64,000 nt of DNA from CBDHFN01 sp965262605. Its GTDB lineage: Bacteria; Pseudomonadota; Alphaproteobacteria; JASGCL01. The notes under the pieces were generated by a model. The model was not told the origin of the DNA. It saw only the letters and a program-made list of their open reading frames with translations, and searched no databases. The position numbers and the translations under genes are program-made. Shown piece after piece: positions 8,987 to 16,602 of the stretch. Numbering within the stretch: the first letter of the stretch is position 1; each line of letters starts with the position of its first letter. The stretch covers positions 1,054,001 to 1,118,000 of the forward strand of contig CBDHFN010000003.1 in the NCBI GenBank assembly GCA_965262605.1, written 5' to 3'.

Positions 8987-10321
8987 ATGGCTGCACTTGA
9001 TAGATGGGAAAAAGAACTATTAGATGTTGAAGGACATAATATTTTTGAGCAGAAATCCACGCGCGCTGCGCATTATTTGCTTTTTACGATTTTATGTTTT
9101 TTAACAATAGCGATTATTTGGGCTTCCAATGCGATGGTTGATGAAGTCACCCGTGGTGAGGGTAAAATTATCCCGTCCATTAAAAACCAAATTGTTCAGC
9201 ATTTAGAAGGCGGTATTTTGGTTGAATCCTTTGTCAAAGAAGGGCAATATGTTAAAAAAGGCGAAGTCTTAATGCGCGTAGAAAGCGTGATTGCAGAAAT
9301 GGCTTTAGAAGAACGCCAAAAGCAAAGGTTGGCGTTGATTGCCGCTAAAACTAGGCTTACCGCTGAGAGTGAAGGCAAAAAATCGCTTGAATTTCCCTCA
9401 GAACTGCTTAAAGCCAAAAATAGCTCGTTAGTGACTTCGGTTGAACAAGATTTATTTAATCAGCGGCTTGACGGATTAAATAAGGAAATAAATATTTTGG
9501 TTGAATCAGTGCGCCAAAAGCAAACGGAATATTCGGAAAATCTTGCCCGCAAGGAACAATTAAAAAAGCAATTGGAAATTGCGAAGCGCGAACGATCCAT
9601 TACTCTGCCTTTGGTGCAACAAAATCTTGCGCCCAAACTGGACATGATTAAAATTGAAGAAAAAATTAACGATGTGGAATCGCGCATTGAAGGTATTGAT
9701 TTGTCTCTGCCAAGAACTGAATCAACGATAAGCGAAGCAAAGCAACGAATTGAATCGCGCCGTTCGCAATTTAAAAGCGAAGCATTGAAGGAATTATCAG
9801 CAATTACCGGGCAATTGGAGCGATTAGAAAATGAAATTGCGGGTAAAGCCGAAGTTAATCGCCGTTCTGAACTTGTATCGCCGATAAATGGCACAATTAA
9901 TAAAGTTATGGCAAGCACGATTGGCGGCGTTATTAAAGGCGGGCAAGATATTATTGAAATCGTGCCAATTGAAGAAAATCTTATCGTGGAAGCCAAAGTG
10001 CAAACTAAGGACAGGGCTTATATTAACATTGGCAATAAAGCCGTGGTGAAATTAACAGCATATGATTTTGCCGTTCATGGTGGCGTAAATGCGGATGTTA
10101 TTGATATTTCTGCTGATACTTTCAAGGACGGCGAGGGTCCCAATAGCCTGCCATATTATCGTGTCAGATTGCGCACGGAAAAAAATAATATTGGACCCAA
10201 TAAACCAATTGTCCAAGGTATGCAGGCGCAGGTTGATATAAAAACTGGTCGCCGTTCGGTATTGAATTATTTCTTGAAACCCGTATTACGCGCCAGAAAC
10301 CAAGCCTTATCGGAACGATAA
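8987..10321 (+). CDS. HlyD-family type I secretion membrane-fusion (periplasmic adaptor) protein
   Basis: HlyD-type adaptors bridge an inner-membrane ABC exporter and an outer-membrane TolC channel. In this 444-residue protein a short cytoplasmic N-terminus leads to one membrane helix (about residues 28-48), then the split biotinyl-lipoyl motif (VQHLEGGIL / VKEGQYVKKGEVLMRV), a long coiled-coil hairpin (about 100-290) and the second lipoyl half and beta-barrel domains (ELVSPINGTINK, VKLTAYDFAVHGG). The final VQGMQAQVDIKTG is the family signature. A TAGGGTG ribosome site precedes the ATG. No ABC exporter, TolC or substrate gene is adjacent; rluD follows with no gap. Confidence 0.9.
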   Translation: MAALDRWEKELLDVEGHNIFEQKSTRAAHYLLFTILCFLTIAIIWASNAMVDEVTRGEGKIIPSIKNQIVQHLEGGILVESFVKEGQYVKKGEVLMRVESVIAEMALEERQKQRLALIAAKTRLTAESEGKKSLEFPSELLKAKNSSLVTSVEQDLFNQRLDGLNKEINILVESVRQKQTEYSENLARKEQLKKQLEIAKRERSITLPLVQQNLAPKLDMIKIEEKINDVESRIEGIDLSLPRTESTISEAKQRIESRRSQFKSEALKELSAITGQLERLENEIAGKAEVNRRSELVSPINGTINKVMASTIGGVIKGGQDIIEIVPIEENLIVEAKVQTKDRAYINIGNKAVVKLTAYDFAVHGGVNADVIDISADTFKDGEGPNSLPYYRVRLRTEKNNIGPNKPIVQGMQAQVDIKTGRRSVLNYFLKPVLRARNQALSER

Positions 10322-11263
10322 ATGCAAATTATCACGGGGGTTATTACCCATACAAACCGCATTGACAAGCAATGCGCCGAACAATTTAATGATTATTCGC
10401 GCAGTTTTTGGCAAAATTTAATCAAAAATAACGCGGTAAAAATTAACGATAAAATTATTACTGATGTTGGCTTTATGGTTAAATTAGGCGATAATATAAC
10501 CGCCGAAATTCCCGAACCCATCGCCGCGATTCCCGAACCTATCGCCATGGATTTAGCAATTAGATTTGAAGACGATGATATTATTGTCATTAATAAACCC
10601 GCTGGATTGACCGTGCACCCAGCACCCGGTCATTATGATGATACTTTGGTTAATGGTTTATTGCATCATTGCAAGGATTCTTTGTCGGGAATTGGTGGAG
10701 TATTGCGACCGGGTATTGTGCATCGGTTGGATAAAGATACAAGTGGTTTAATAATTATTGCGAAAAACGATAAATCGCATCAAAAACTTTCGCAAGATTT
10801 TGCGATTCATGCGGTAAATCGGCAATATATCGCGATAGCATGGGGCGAATTGCAAAAGCCTTCGGGTATTATTACCACTGAAATTGGGCGCGACCCGCGC
10901 AATCGCCAAAAGCAAGCCGTGGTTGCACAGGGCAGGGAGCGCATCGCCATTACCCATTATCAGAAGTTGGCGCATAAATATAATTTATCGTTGGTGAAAT
11001 TTCGGCTTGAAACCGGGCGCACTCATCAAGTCCGCGTTCATGCCGCGCATATCGGGCATAGTTTATTGGGTGATGTAATTTATGGGCATGCGCATAAAAT
11101 CCCTAAACAAACGCCCGAAGAATTACGCGAATTAATCAAAAATTTTCCCCGCCAAGCATTGCACGCCACGCAAATAAACTTTATTCACCCCATTACCAAT
11201 AAACCGATGGAATTTCACGCCCCCATGCCCCAAGACATGCAAGCCATCGCCGATTTTTTTTGA
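10322..11263 (+). CDS. rluD: RluD-family 23S rRNA pseudouridine synthase
   Basis: These enzymes isomerise uridines to pseudouridine in 23S rRNA (RluD: U1911, U1915, U1917). The 313-residue protein begins with an S4-type RNA-binding domain (FWQNLIKNNAVKIND) and continues with the RluA-family catalytic domain: INKPAGLTVHP, the catalytic loop HRLDKDTSG with its Asp, and LETGRTHQVRVH. A domain order with S4 first fits RluD or RluC; I favour RluD but cannot exclude RluC. Its ATG directly abuts the stop of the HlyD gene, so both are probably co-transcribed. The gene ends 36 bases before the convergent argJ. Confidence 0.85.
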   Translation: MQIITGVITHTNRIDKQCAEQFNDYSRSFWQNLIKNNAVKINDKIITDVGFMVKLGDNITAEIPEPIAAIPEPIAMDLAIRFEDDDIIVINKPAGLTVHPAPGHYDDTLVNGLLHHCKDSLSGIGGVLRPGIVHRLDKDTSGLIIIAKNDKSHQKLSQDFAIHAVNRQYIAIAWGELQKPSGIITTEIGRDPRNRQKQAVVAQGRERIAITHYQKLAHKYNLSLVKFRLETGRTHQVRVHAAHIGHSLLGDVIYGHAHKIPKQTPEELRELIKNFPRQALHATQINFIHPITNKPMEFHAPMPQDMQAIADFF

Positions 11264-11298
11264 TTTTTATAATTTCTTGGGTGCAGGTATTAACCTTG

Positions 11299-12513
11299 TT
11301 AGCTGCGGTAATCGGCGTTAATGTCAATATATTGATGCGTCAAATCGCAAGTATAAACCACCGATTTACCTTCGCCGATGGCTAAATCAACTTCAATGAT
11401 GATATGGCGGGTTTTAAGATGTTTGGCAACGGGTTTTTCATCGTAATCAGGCACGGCTTCGCCATTTGTTGCAACTAAAACACCGCCAAATTTTATGGAT
11501 AATGTATCGCGATTCGCAGGTTCGCCCGCTTTGCCAACCGCCATTACCACCCGCCCCCAATTAGCATCTTCGCCCGCAATTGCCGTTTTTACTAAGGGGG
11601 AATTGCCGATTGCCAAACCAATTTTGCGCGCCGAATCGTCATTTTGTGCGCCATAAACATGAATTTCAATGAATTTTTGCGCGCCTTCGCCGTCTTTTAC
11701 GACTTGAATCGCAAGGTCAAGGCAAATTTCATCAAGTGCCTTATGAAAATTAAGCCAATCGTGAAAATCAATTTCTGCATCTTGTTTTGCTTTGGGGGCG
11801 AATAATAAAAGCGTATCGCTGGTTGAAGTATCGCCATCAACCGTGATGGAATTAAAGGATTTATTGACGGATAATTCCAAAATTCGTTGCGCTTTTTCCG
11901 CGATTAAAGGCGCGTCCGTTGCCATAAAAACTAACATAGTCGCCATATTAGGCGCAATCATGCCCGAACCCTTGGCGATGGCGTTAATATGATGAGTCTT
12001 ACCAGCAAATTGAAATTCTGCCGTGGCAATTTTGCGGTAAGTATCGGTTGTCATAATTGCTTGGGCGGCTTCGTCCCATGTGGCATTGCGCAATTTTGGT
12101 AATTGCTTGGCAAGCGAATCGGCGGGTAATTTCACGCCAATTACCCCAGTTGATGCGCAATAAACTTGGTTTGGTTTGCATTTTAGCAAATCAGCAACCG
12201 CTTTTGTGGATTCTTCCACCAATTCTTGCCCCGCATGCCCTGTAAAAGCGTTTGCATTACCAGCGTTTACTAAACAAGCATGGGCTTTTGACGAATTTTT
12301 TAGGTTGTTTTTGCACCAATCAACGGGCGCAGAACGGGTTAAGGATTTAGTAAACACCCCCATGGCGATAAAATTATCAGCAAAACTCATCAATAAAAGG
12401 TCATCACGATTTTTATACCGCAAACCCGTATGAGCAACTTGCAATTTTACGCCGTGAATTTCAGGTAAATTGGAAAAATGCTTGGGGGCAAGTGGTGATT
12501 TTGCGTGCGCCAT
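11299..12513 (-). CDS. argJ: Bifunctional glutamate N-acetyltransferase / amino-acid N-acetyltransferase (ArgJ)
   Basis: ArgJ transfers the acetyl group from N-acetylornithine to glutamate, giving the cyclic arginine pathway. The 404-residue precursor carries the self-cleavage site KGSGMIAPNMATML, where the Thr becomes the N-terminus of the beta chain and the nucleophile. The ASTGVIG and DGDTSTSD motifs agree. The ATG at 12513 is preferred: it shares one base with the PpiC stop (TAATG) and has GGAAGGAAAA upstream; the frame extends seven codons further but with no ribosome site. Coupled translation with the upstream PpiC-type gene is likely. Confidence 0.93.
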   Translation of the reverse strand: MAHAKSPLAPKHFSNLPEIHGVKLQVAHTGLRYKNRDDLLLMSFADNFIAMGVFTKSLTRSAPVDWCKNNLKNSSKAHACLVNAGNANAFTGHAGQELVEESTKAVADLLKCKPNQVYCASTGVIGVKLPADSLAKQLPKLRNATWDEAAQAIMTTDTYRKIATAEFQFAGKTHHINAIAKGSGMIAPNMATMLVFMATDAPLIAEKAQRILELSVNKSFNSITVDGDTSTSDTLLLFAPKAKQDAEIDFHDWLNFHKALDEICLDLAIQVVKDGEGAQKFIEIHVYGAQNDDSARKIGLAIGNSPLVKTAIAGEDANWGRVVMAVGKAGEPANRDTLSIKFGGVLVATNGEAVPDYDEKPVAKHLKTRHIIIEVDLAIGEGKSVVYTCDLTHQYIDINADYRS

Positions 12514-13361
12514 TATTTTGGTTTTCCTTCCCATGGTTTTAATTTACCGGTTTCATCAGCAATTTCAATTTTGGCGGCTTTGGCTTCTTCTAATAAAATA
12601 GTTTGCACTAACTTACCGCCGATGGCTTGTTCAAGATTCGGGCGAACTTGTTCCAAAGTTGGTGATGGGGTTTTACGCACATCTTCAACTAAAATAATAT
12701 GAAAGCCAAATTGCGATTTTACAGGGTCAAGCGAATATTCACCGGGTTTTAATTTAAATGCAACATTTTCAAATTCTAAAACCATTTGCCCGCGGGGAAA
12801 ATACCCTAAATCACCGCCATTTTTTGTGCCAGAAGGATCAATTGTATATTTTTTTGCCAAGTCTTGAAATTTTTCGCCTTTACCAATTTTTACGATAATA
12901 TCTTTGGCTTCTTTTTCAGTTTTGACTAAAATATGGCGGGCTTTAACTTCTTCTTGGGGTGGGTTTTGTTTTAAAAACTCTTGGTAAGCGGCATCTAAGG
13001 CTTCCTTAGTAATTAATTTAGTTACCCTTGAAGTTAAATATTCGTCAGCAACGATAGATTCTGCGGCTTGTTGAATTTGATTGGCGACTTCGGGTTTTTT
13101 TTCAAATCCTTCTTTAACGGCTTTGGTATAAAGAATTTTGCGTTGAATTAAAATATCCATGAATCGCGATTGAATTTCCGCGGGGTTTGCGTCTTGGGGA
13201 ATTTGACCGGGATAATTTTTGACTAAATTTCGTAAATCATTTTCGGTAATTTTAATACCATTGACAACGGCATATATTTTATCTTCGGCGGCATGCAAAG
13301 CACCAGTTAAAATTAGGGTGTTAAATGCAACAATTGCAAATAATTTATGTTTTTTAATCAT
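12513..13361 (-). CDS. PpiC/parvulin-type peptidyl-prolyl isomerase, exported
   Basis: The 282-residue protein has an N-terminal signal peptide (basic MIKKHK, hydrophobic core, ALHAAE cleavage region), then a SurA/PrsA-like helical N-domain and a parvulin domain at about residues 138-235: VKARHILVKTEKEA, a GGDLGYFPRGQMVLEFE core and FGFHIILVED. It should act in the periplasm as a folding catalyst or chaperone for outer-membrane or secreted proteins. AAGGAAA precedes the ATG. It is coupled to argJ by a one-base overlap, a functionally odd pair that is probably positional only. Confidence 0.88.
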   Translation of the reverse strand: MIKKHKLFAIVAFNTLILTGALHAAEDKIYAVVNGIKITENDLRNLVKNYPGQIPQDANPAEIQSRFMDILIQRKILYTKAVKEGFEKKPEVANQIQQAAESIVADEYLTSRVTKLITKEALDAAYQEFLKQNPPQEEVKARHILVKTEKEAKDIIVKIGKGEKFQDLAKKYTIDPSGTKNGGDLGYFPRGQMVLEFENVAFKLKPGEYSLDPVKSQFGFHIILVEDVRKTPSPTLEQVRPNLEQAIGGKLVQTILLEEAKAAKIEIADETGKLKPWEGKPK

Positions 13362-13418
13362 GTTTTTCCTTTGTTTTGTAAGAAAACAATAGAAAGATTC
13401 TTGATATAATCAAGTTTT

Positions 13419-13910
13419 TTATTGCTGTTTACCCAATTTTTTTTGAATTAAATGATAAATACCGCAAAAATCTGCAAAATTTAATATAATTAACAATAAT
13501 GCGCTCAACCAAACACCCACAGCTAATTGAAATAATAACCCCATATCACCCATGCCCGATTCATTTACAACTTCAACCCCCAAAGGCGTGAAAAGATGAA
13601 AGCTTATTGCGCCCGTCATTATTGCCATTGACAATAATGAGGCTAAAACGCGAATTATTTTTAATTGAGGGATTAAGGATAATGCCATTAAAATTGACGC
13701 AACTAATTCGGCACTGCCAATCACATAAGCCGAGAAAATGCCGTTGCGCGCAAATAAATTATATCCCGTTAACTCCAAAGCCCATGGATTTAATTTGGTT
13801 AAAAAAATATAATCAGTTTCGGGGGAATCGGTAAATTTAAAAAATAGCGATTGCACAAACACAAAAATTATATATGCCATCAGCGAGTAATTTAATATTT
13901 TTTTCATCAT
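13419..13910 (-). CDS. DoxX-like integral membrane protein
   Basis: The 163-residue product has four predicted membrane helices (about residues 5-22, 54-76, 84-106, 122-146) and resembles the DoxX/DoxD-like family, whose members are small membrane proteins often linked to respiration or redox stress. No catalytic residues can be pointed to. The ATG at 13910 has AAAAGGA upstream; the frame is open 26 codons further but that stretch would overlap the divergent rhodanese gene and is not needed. A second ATG lies one codon later. The family assignment rests on the hydrophobic pattern and is moderate. Confidence 0.6.
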   Translation of the reverse strand: MMKKILNYSLMAYIIFVFVQSLFFKFTDSPETDYIFLTKLNPWALELTGYNLFARNGIFSAYVIGSAELVASILMALSLIPQLKIIRVLASLLSMAIMTGAISFHLFTPLGVEVVNESGMGDMGLLFQLAVGVWLSALLLIILNFADFCGIYHLIQKKLGKQQ

Positions 13911-13947
13911 AATCCTTTTGATAGATATTAACCATAAAAAAAATAGA

Positions 13948-13976
13948 TTGCAATATATTTTTTTAGAGTTTATAGA
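13948..13976 (+). promoter_or_regulatory. Rhodanese-gene promoter predicted to give a leaderless mRNA
   Basis: A -35 TTGCAA (13948-13953) and a -10 TATAGA (13971-13976) are 17 bases apart, and the -10 ends 6 bases before the ATG at 13983. No ribosome site is present. It has the same geometry and -35 hexamer as the argC promoter. Confidence 0.55.
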
Positions 13977-13982
13977 TTTAAT

Positions 13983-14465
13983 ATGCAAAAAATTACCATG
14001 ACAAGCAAGCTATGTTTTGAATTAATCAATTTAAAACAGCTTAATATTATTGACATACGCGATTTATCCGAATTTTTATGTATGCGCATTGATTCGGCGA
14101 ATCATCACCCAAAACCCATAAAATTATCGGAACAAAGCACCAAAAATATTGGCTTAATTTGTAAAAATGGCAAAAAATCCCAAGACGAAATAAAAAAATG
14201 GCAAGAATTAAACCCCGATTTATCTTTTTTTATTATCCAAGGTGGAATTGATGAATGGGTTAAACACGAATTGCCGATAATTAATCCCATTAATTATACC
14301 CATCAAGCATGGAAAATTTACCCGATTATCATTGTTTTGTTGGGTTTAAGTGAAATTTTCACGAATTTCTTAGGTTGGGAGATAGCATCACTGCTCGCCA
14401 TAATCGGCGTGATTATTTTGGCGGTAATTCTTAGTATTTTAAGCTTTCGTTCCGTGAAAAAATAA
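13983..14465 (+). CDS. Membrane-anchored rhodanese-like protein
   Basis: The N-terminal 95 residues look like a rhodanese domain: IDIRDLSEF, then the active-site loop ICKNGKKSQ with its Cys near residue 59 (the persulfide carrier in active rhodaneses), and GGIDEWVKHELPI at the end. Two hydrophobic helices (about residues 108-126 and 130-153) follow, an arrangement like YgaP-type inner-membrane rhodaneses. The loop is KNGKKS rather than the common RSGxRS, so activity is likely but not certain. Substrate and partners are unknown. The gene is monocistronic, with its promoter directly in front of the ATG. Confidence 0.7.
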   Translation: MQKITMTSKLCFELINLKQLNIIDIRDLSEFLCMRIDSANHHPKPIKLSEQSTKNIGLICKNGKKSQDEIKKWQELNPDLSFFIIQGGIDEWVKHELPIINPINYTHQAWKIYPIIIVLLGLSEIFTNFLGWEIASLLAIIGVIILAVILSILSFRSVKK

Positions 14466-14527
14466 TGCAAATTCCCATAAAATTTTTAGTATCCCCAGTT
14501 TTAAATTGGGGTGAATCGCAGTGATTA

Positions 14528-15415
14528 TTATTTAGGGTCAGAATTTTGTTTGGGCAAAATTTTTGCCATAAAATCAAGCATATCCTTGGGGCTAACTAGG
14601 TCGGATTTATTGGTTTTATTGTCGGCATTAATCGCTAATCGGTCGGAAAACACCGTGTTTGCAATGTCTAAATATAATTTATCCTGATTTTCTGATGAAT
14701 TTATATTTTTTTTAGCGTAATTGTCAATTGACCCTAAAATCAAGGCGCGTTGGCGGTAAATTATCTGGCTTTCGCGGTGCTTGCCCGCTTGACGCATTAA
14801 ATAACTTATCAAAAAAATTATCAAGGAATTAAAAATAATAATTTTAGCCAAAAAATAATTATTTTCATAAATATCATTATAGTCGTTATACCCATAAAAT
14901 TGGCACAAAATTAAAATAAAAAACATTAAAATCAAAAAAACCAATGCGACAAGCGCATAATTTCTAAATTTATTGGCATTATTTTCTTCCTTTTGCGCAT
15001 AATCATCATATTTTGTGATGTTTTCAATTTTCTTTTCTGATTCTTCTAATTTTTCTTGTGATTTTATTAAATCATCAATAATATCTTTTAACACAGGGTT
15101 TAATTTAATTGCTTGGGTAAAATCTAAATTCGCCGATTCATTTTTTCCTAATTTTTGATAAATTTTACCACGATTAACATAAGCTTCGTAAAAATAAGGT
15201 TTTAAACTTATTGCTTGGGTAAAATCCGCGATTGCTTCTGAATATTTTTCTAAATTATTATATGAAACACCACGATTAAAATAAGCGATGTCATCATCAG
15301 GATTTAAACTTATTGCTTTGGTAAAATACCCAATAGCTTCTTGGAAGTTTTGTGATTGATAATTGTTTTTGCCTAAATCAAAAAAATCTTGGGCGGTTTT
15401 TGGGTTTTTTGCCAT
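14528..15415 (-). CDS. TPR-repeat protein with two C-terminal membrane helices
   Basis: This 295-residue protein opens with three consecutive TPR units (about residues 8-109), each with the A-x3-Y-F/N-R-G and ISL-x-P spacing (AISLNPDDDIAYFNRG, AISLKPYFYEAYVNRG, AIKLNPV). A charged, coiled-coil-like stretch (about 112-145) leads to two membrane helices (about 150-172 and 185-208) and a polar C-terminal tail. TPRs mediate protein contacts, so this is probably a membrane-tethered scaffold; no partner is apparent. AAGG lies before the ATG. The downstream gap (14466-14527) holds a weak CCCCA/TGGGG hairpin only. The upstream 650 bases are the palindromic repeat cluster. Confidence 0.75.
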   Translation of the reverse strand: MAKNPKTAQDFFDLGKNNYQSQNFQEAIGYFTKAISLNPDDDIAYFNRGVSYNNLEKYSEAIADFTQAISLKPYFYEAYVNRGKIYQKLGKNESANLDFTQAIKLNPVLKDIIDDLIKSQEKLEESEKKIENITKYDDYAQKEENNANKFRNYALVALVFLILMFFILILCQFYGYNDYNDIYENNYFLAKIIIFNSLIIFLISYLMRQAGKHRESQIIYRQRALILGSIDNYAKKNINSSENQDKLYLDIANTVFSDRLAINADNKTNKSDLVSPKDMLDFMAKILPKQNSDPK

Positions 15416-15507
15416 TGAAATACCTTAAAAAGTGATTGCAAAAAATAAAATACAATATTACCAATAAAATGTAAACTTATAAATATGGTGAATTTCTAAA
15501 TCGCGAT

Positions 15508-15672
15508 AAACCACCCCGCTTGCAAATTTCATTTGCAAGCACCCCTCCACAGAGGGGAAGGATAGTATTTTTCAAACGCACTAAATTCCGTTGCAAATTG
15601 CTATCCTTCCCCTCCCTGCGAAGCAGTTTGCGAAGCAAAGCGGAGGGGTGCGCCGAAGGCGCGGGGTGGTTT
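15508..15672. repeat. Nested palindromic repeat, copy A
   Basis: It is bounded by inverted ends AAACCACCCC and GGGGTGGTTT. Inside are a left stem-loop (GCTTGCAAAT / ATTTGCAAGC), then CACCCCTCC, then inner arms GGGGAAGGATAG / CTATCCTTCCCC around the core AACGCACTAAATTCCGTTGC (15575-15594), then small stem-loops (CTGCGAAGCAG, TTTGCGAAGCAAA), GGAGGGGTG and GCGCCGAAGGCGC. The frames that are open through it translate the repeat itself and are not taken as genes. Confidence 0.85.
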
Positions 15673-15691
15673 AAAAAAAGCTTGAACAAAT

Positions 15692-15890
15692 AACCACCCC
15701 GTCAAATTCTGCGCATATGCTTGAATTTGCTACCCATCCGCTTCGGCTACGCCGAAAATCTGACGATTGGAGGGGAAGGATAGTATTTTTCAAACGCACT
15801 AAATTCCGTTGCAAATTGCTATCCTTCCCCTCCCTGCGAAGCAGTTTGCGTAGCAAAATGGAGGGGTGCGCCGAAGGCGCGGGGTGGTTT
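15692..15890. repeat. Nested palindromic repeat, copy B
   Basis: This copy has the same ends, inner GGGGAAGGATAG / CTATCCTTCCCC arms and core (15793-15812) as copy A. The left module is different: GTCAAATTCTGCGCATATGC followed by a GCTTCGGCTACGCCGAA stem-loop and AATCTGACGATT. The right module matches copy A with small changes. It is separated from copy A by 19 bases. Confidence 0.85.
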
Positions 15891-15901
15891 ATTGCATAAA
15901 C

Positions 15902-16040
15902 AAGCACCCCACAACAGACGGGAAGAATACTATTTTTAAAAGCACTATATTTTGTTTAAAAATACTATCCTTCCCCTCCAATCGTCAGATTTTCGGCGTA
16001 GCCGAAGTGGAGGGGTGCGCCGACAGGCGCGGGGTGGTTT
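15902..16040. repeat. Nested palindromic repeat, degenerate copy C
   Basis: The left end is decayed (AAGCACCCC) and the core is diverged and A/T-rich, but the right half is intact: TATCCTTCCCCTCC, then AATCGTCAGATT and a TTCGGCGTAGCCGAA stem-loop (the reverse complement of copy B's left module), GGAGGGGTGCGCC and GGGGTGGTTT. Together with A and B it fills the gap between the TPR gene and the TlpA-like gene. Confidence 0.75.
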
Positions 16041-16070
16041 ATTACTGATTGATTCTCAATTTAAAAATAA

Positions 16071-16598
16071 TCATGCTTTATATAAATTTTGAAAAATACC
16101 GCGCCATTTATTGCCAAGCCAATCCTTATCCCCCAAGGCAACACCCGTAATTTTACCAGATTTATTGATAAATAACGAGGTTGGCAGGGCAGAAAAGCCA
16201 AAATTTTGAAATAATTTCATGCCTTGCCCGTAATTTGTTAAATTATTAAGCTGTAATGTTTTTTTTACATAATTATCGGCTAATTGCGCGCTTTGGTCAA
16301 TATTGATGGTGATAATTCTAAAATTATCAACGGGTGGGTTTTGCTGTAATTGGTTTAAAATTGGCAATTCTTTCAAGCAAGGCGCACACCAAATTGCCCA
16401 AAAATTACATAAAATATTGTGATTGGCAATCATTTTTTGCCATGAAATATTGCCTTTATCTGTGTCAATATCGGCATACCCCTTAAATTTTGCGGGCAAA
16501 TTATACGGCAACCATTCGGGATTATCGGAATTTTGCGAAAAAATCGGGCTTGCCAAGCTTAATAATCCAGAATTAATAAAAAAACGGCGATTTATCAT
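16071..16598 (-). CDS. TlpA-like periplasmic thiol-disulfide oxidoreductase
   Basis: The 175-residue protein has an N-terminal signal sequence (INRRFFINSGLLSLASPIF) and a thioredoxin fold with the active site WCAPC near residue 75, preceded by NFWAIW and followed by the cis-Pro loop ALPTSLFINKSG. TlpA/ResA-like proteins reduce disulfides in the periplasm, often during cytochrome c or copper-oxidase maturation; the cbb3 assembly genes elsewhere in the window make that role plausible, but this is inference. The ATG at 16598 starts 4 bases after the uvrD stop and is preferred over an ATG seven codons upstream inside uvrD. It is the last gene of the minus-strand run 22248-16071. Confidence 0.82.
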   Translation of the reverse strand: MINRRFFINSGLLSLASPIFSQNSDNPEWLPYNLPAKFKGYADIDTDKGNISWQKMIANHNILCNFWAIWCAPCLKELPILNQLQQNPPVDNFRIITINIDQSAQLADNYVKKTLQLNNLTNYGQGMKLFQNFGFSALPTSLFINKSGKITGVALGDKDWLGNKWRGIFQNLYKA

Positions 16599-16602
16599 GC
16601 GC

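Noticed and set aside
9460..9996. 178-codon minus-strand frame
   Set aside because: Antisense to the HlyD coiled-coil region; Ser-rich composition typical of a shadow frame.
15508..16040. Possible CRISPR array
   Set aside because: The repeats are long, palindromic and only three, with spacers of 11-19 bases and no cas genes.
15477..16048. Open frames of 60-78 codons on both strands with shared peptide HPAPSAHPS...LRREGKDSN
   Set aside because: They are translations of the palindromic repeats A-C and reappear because the DNA repeats; no ribosome sites and no independent coding signal.
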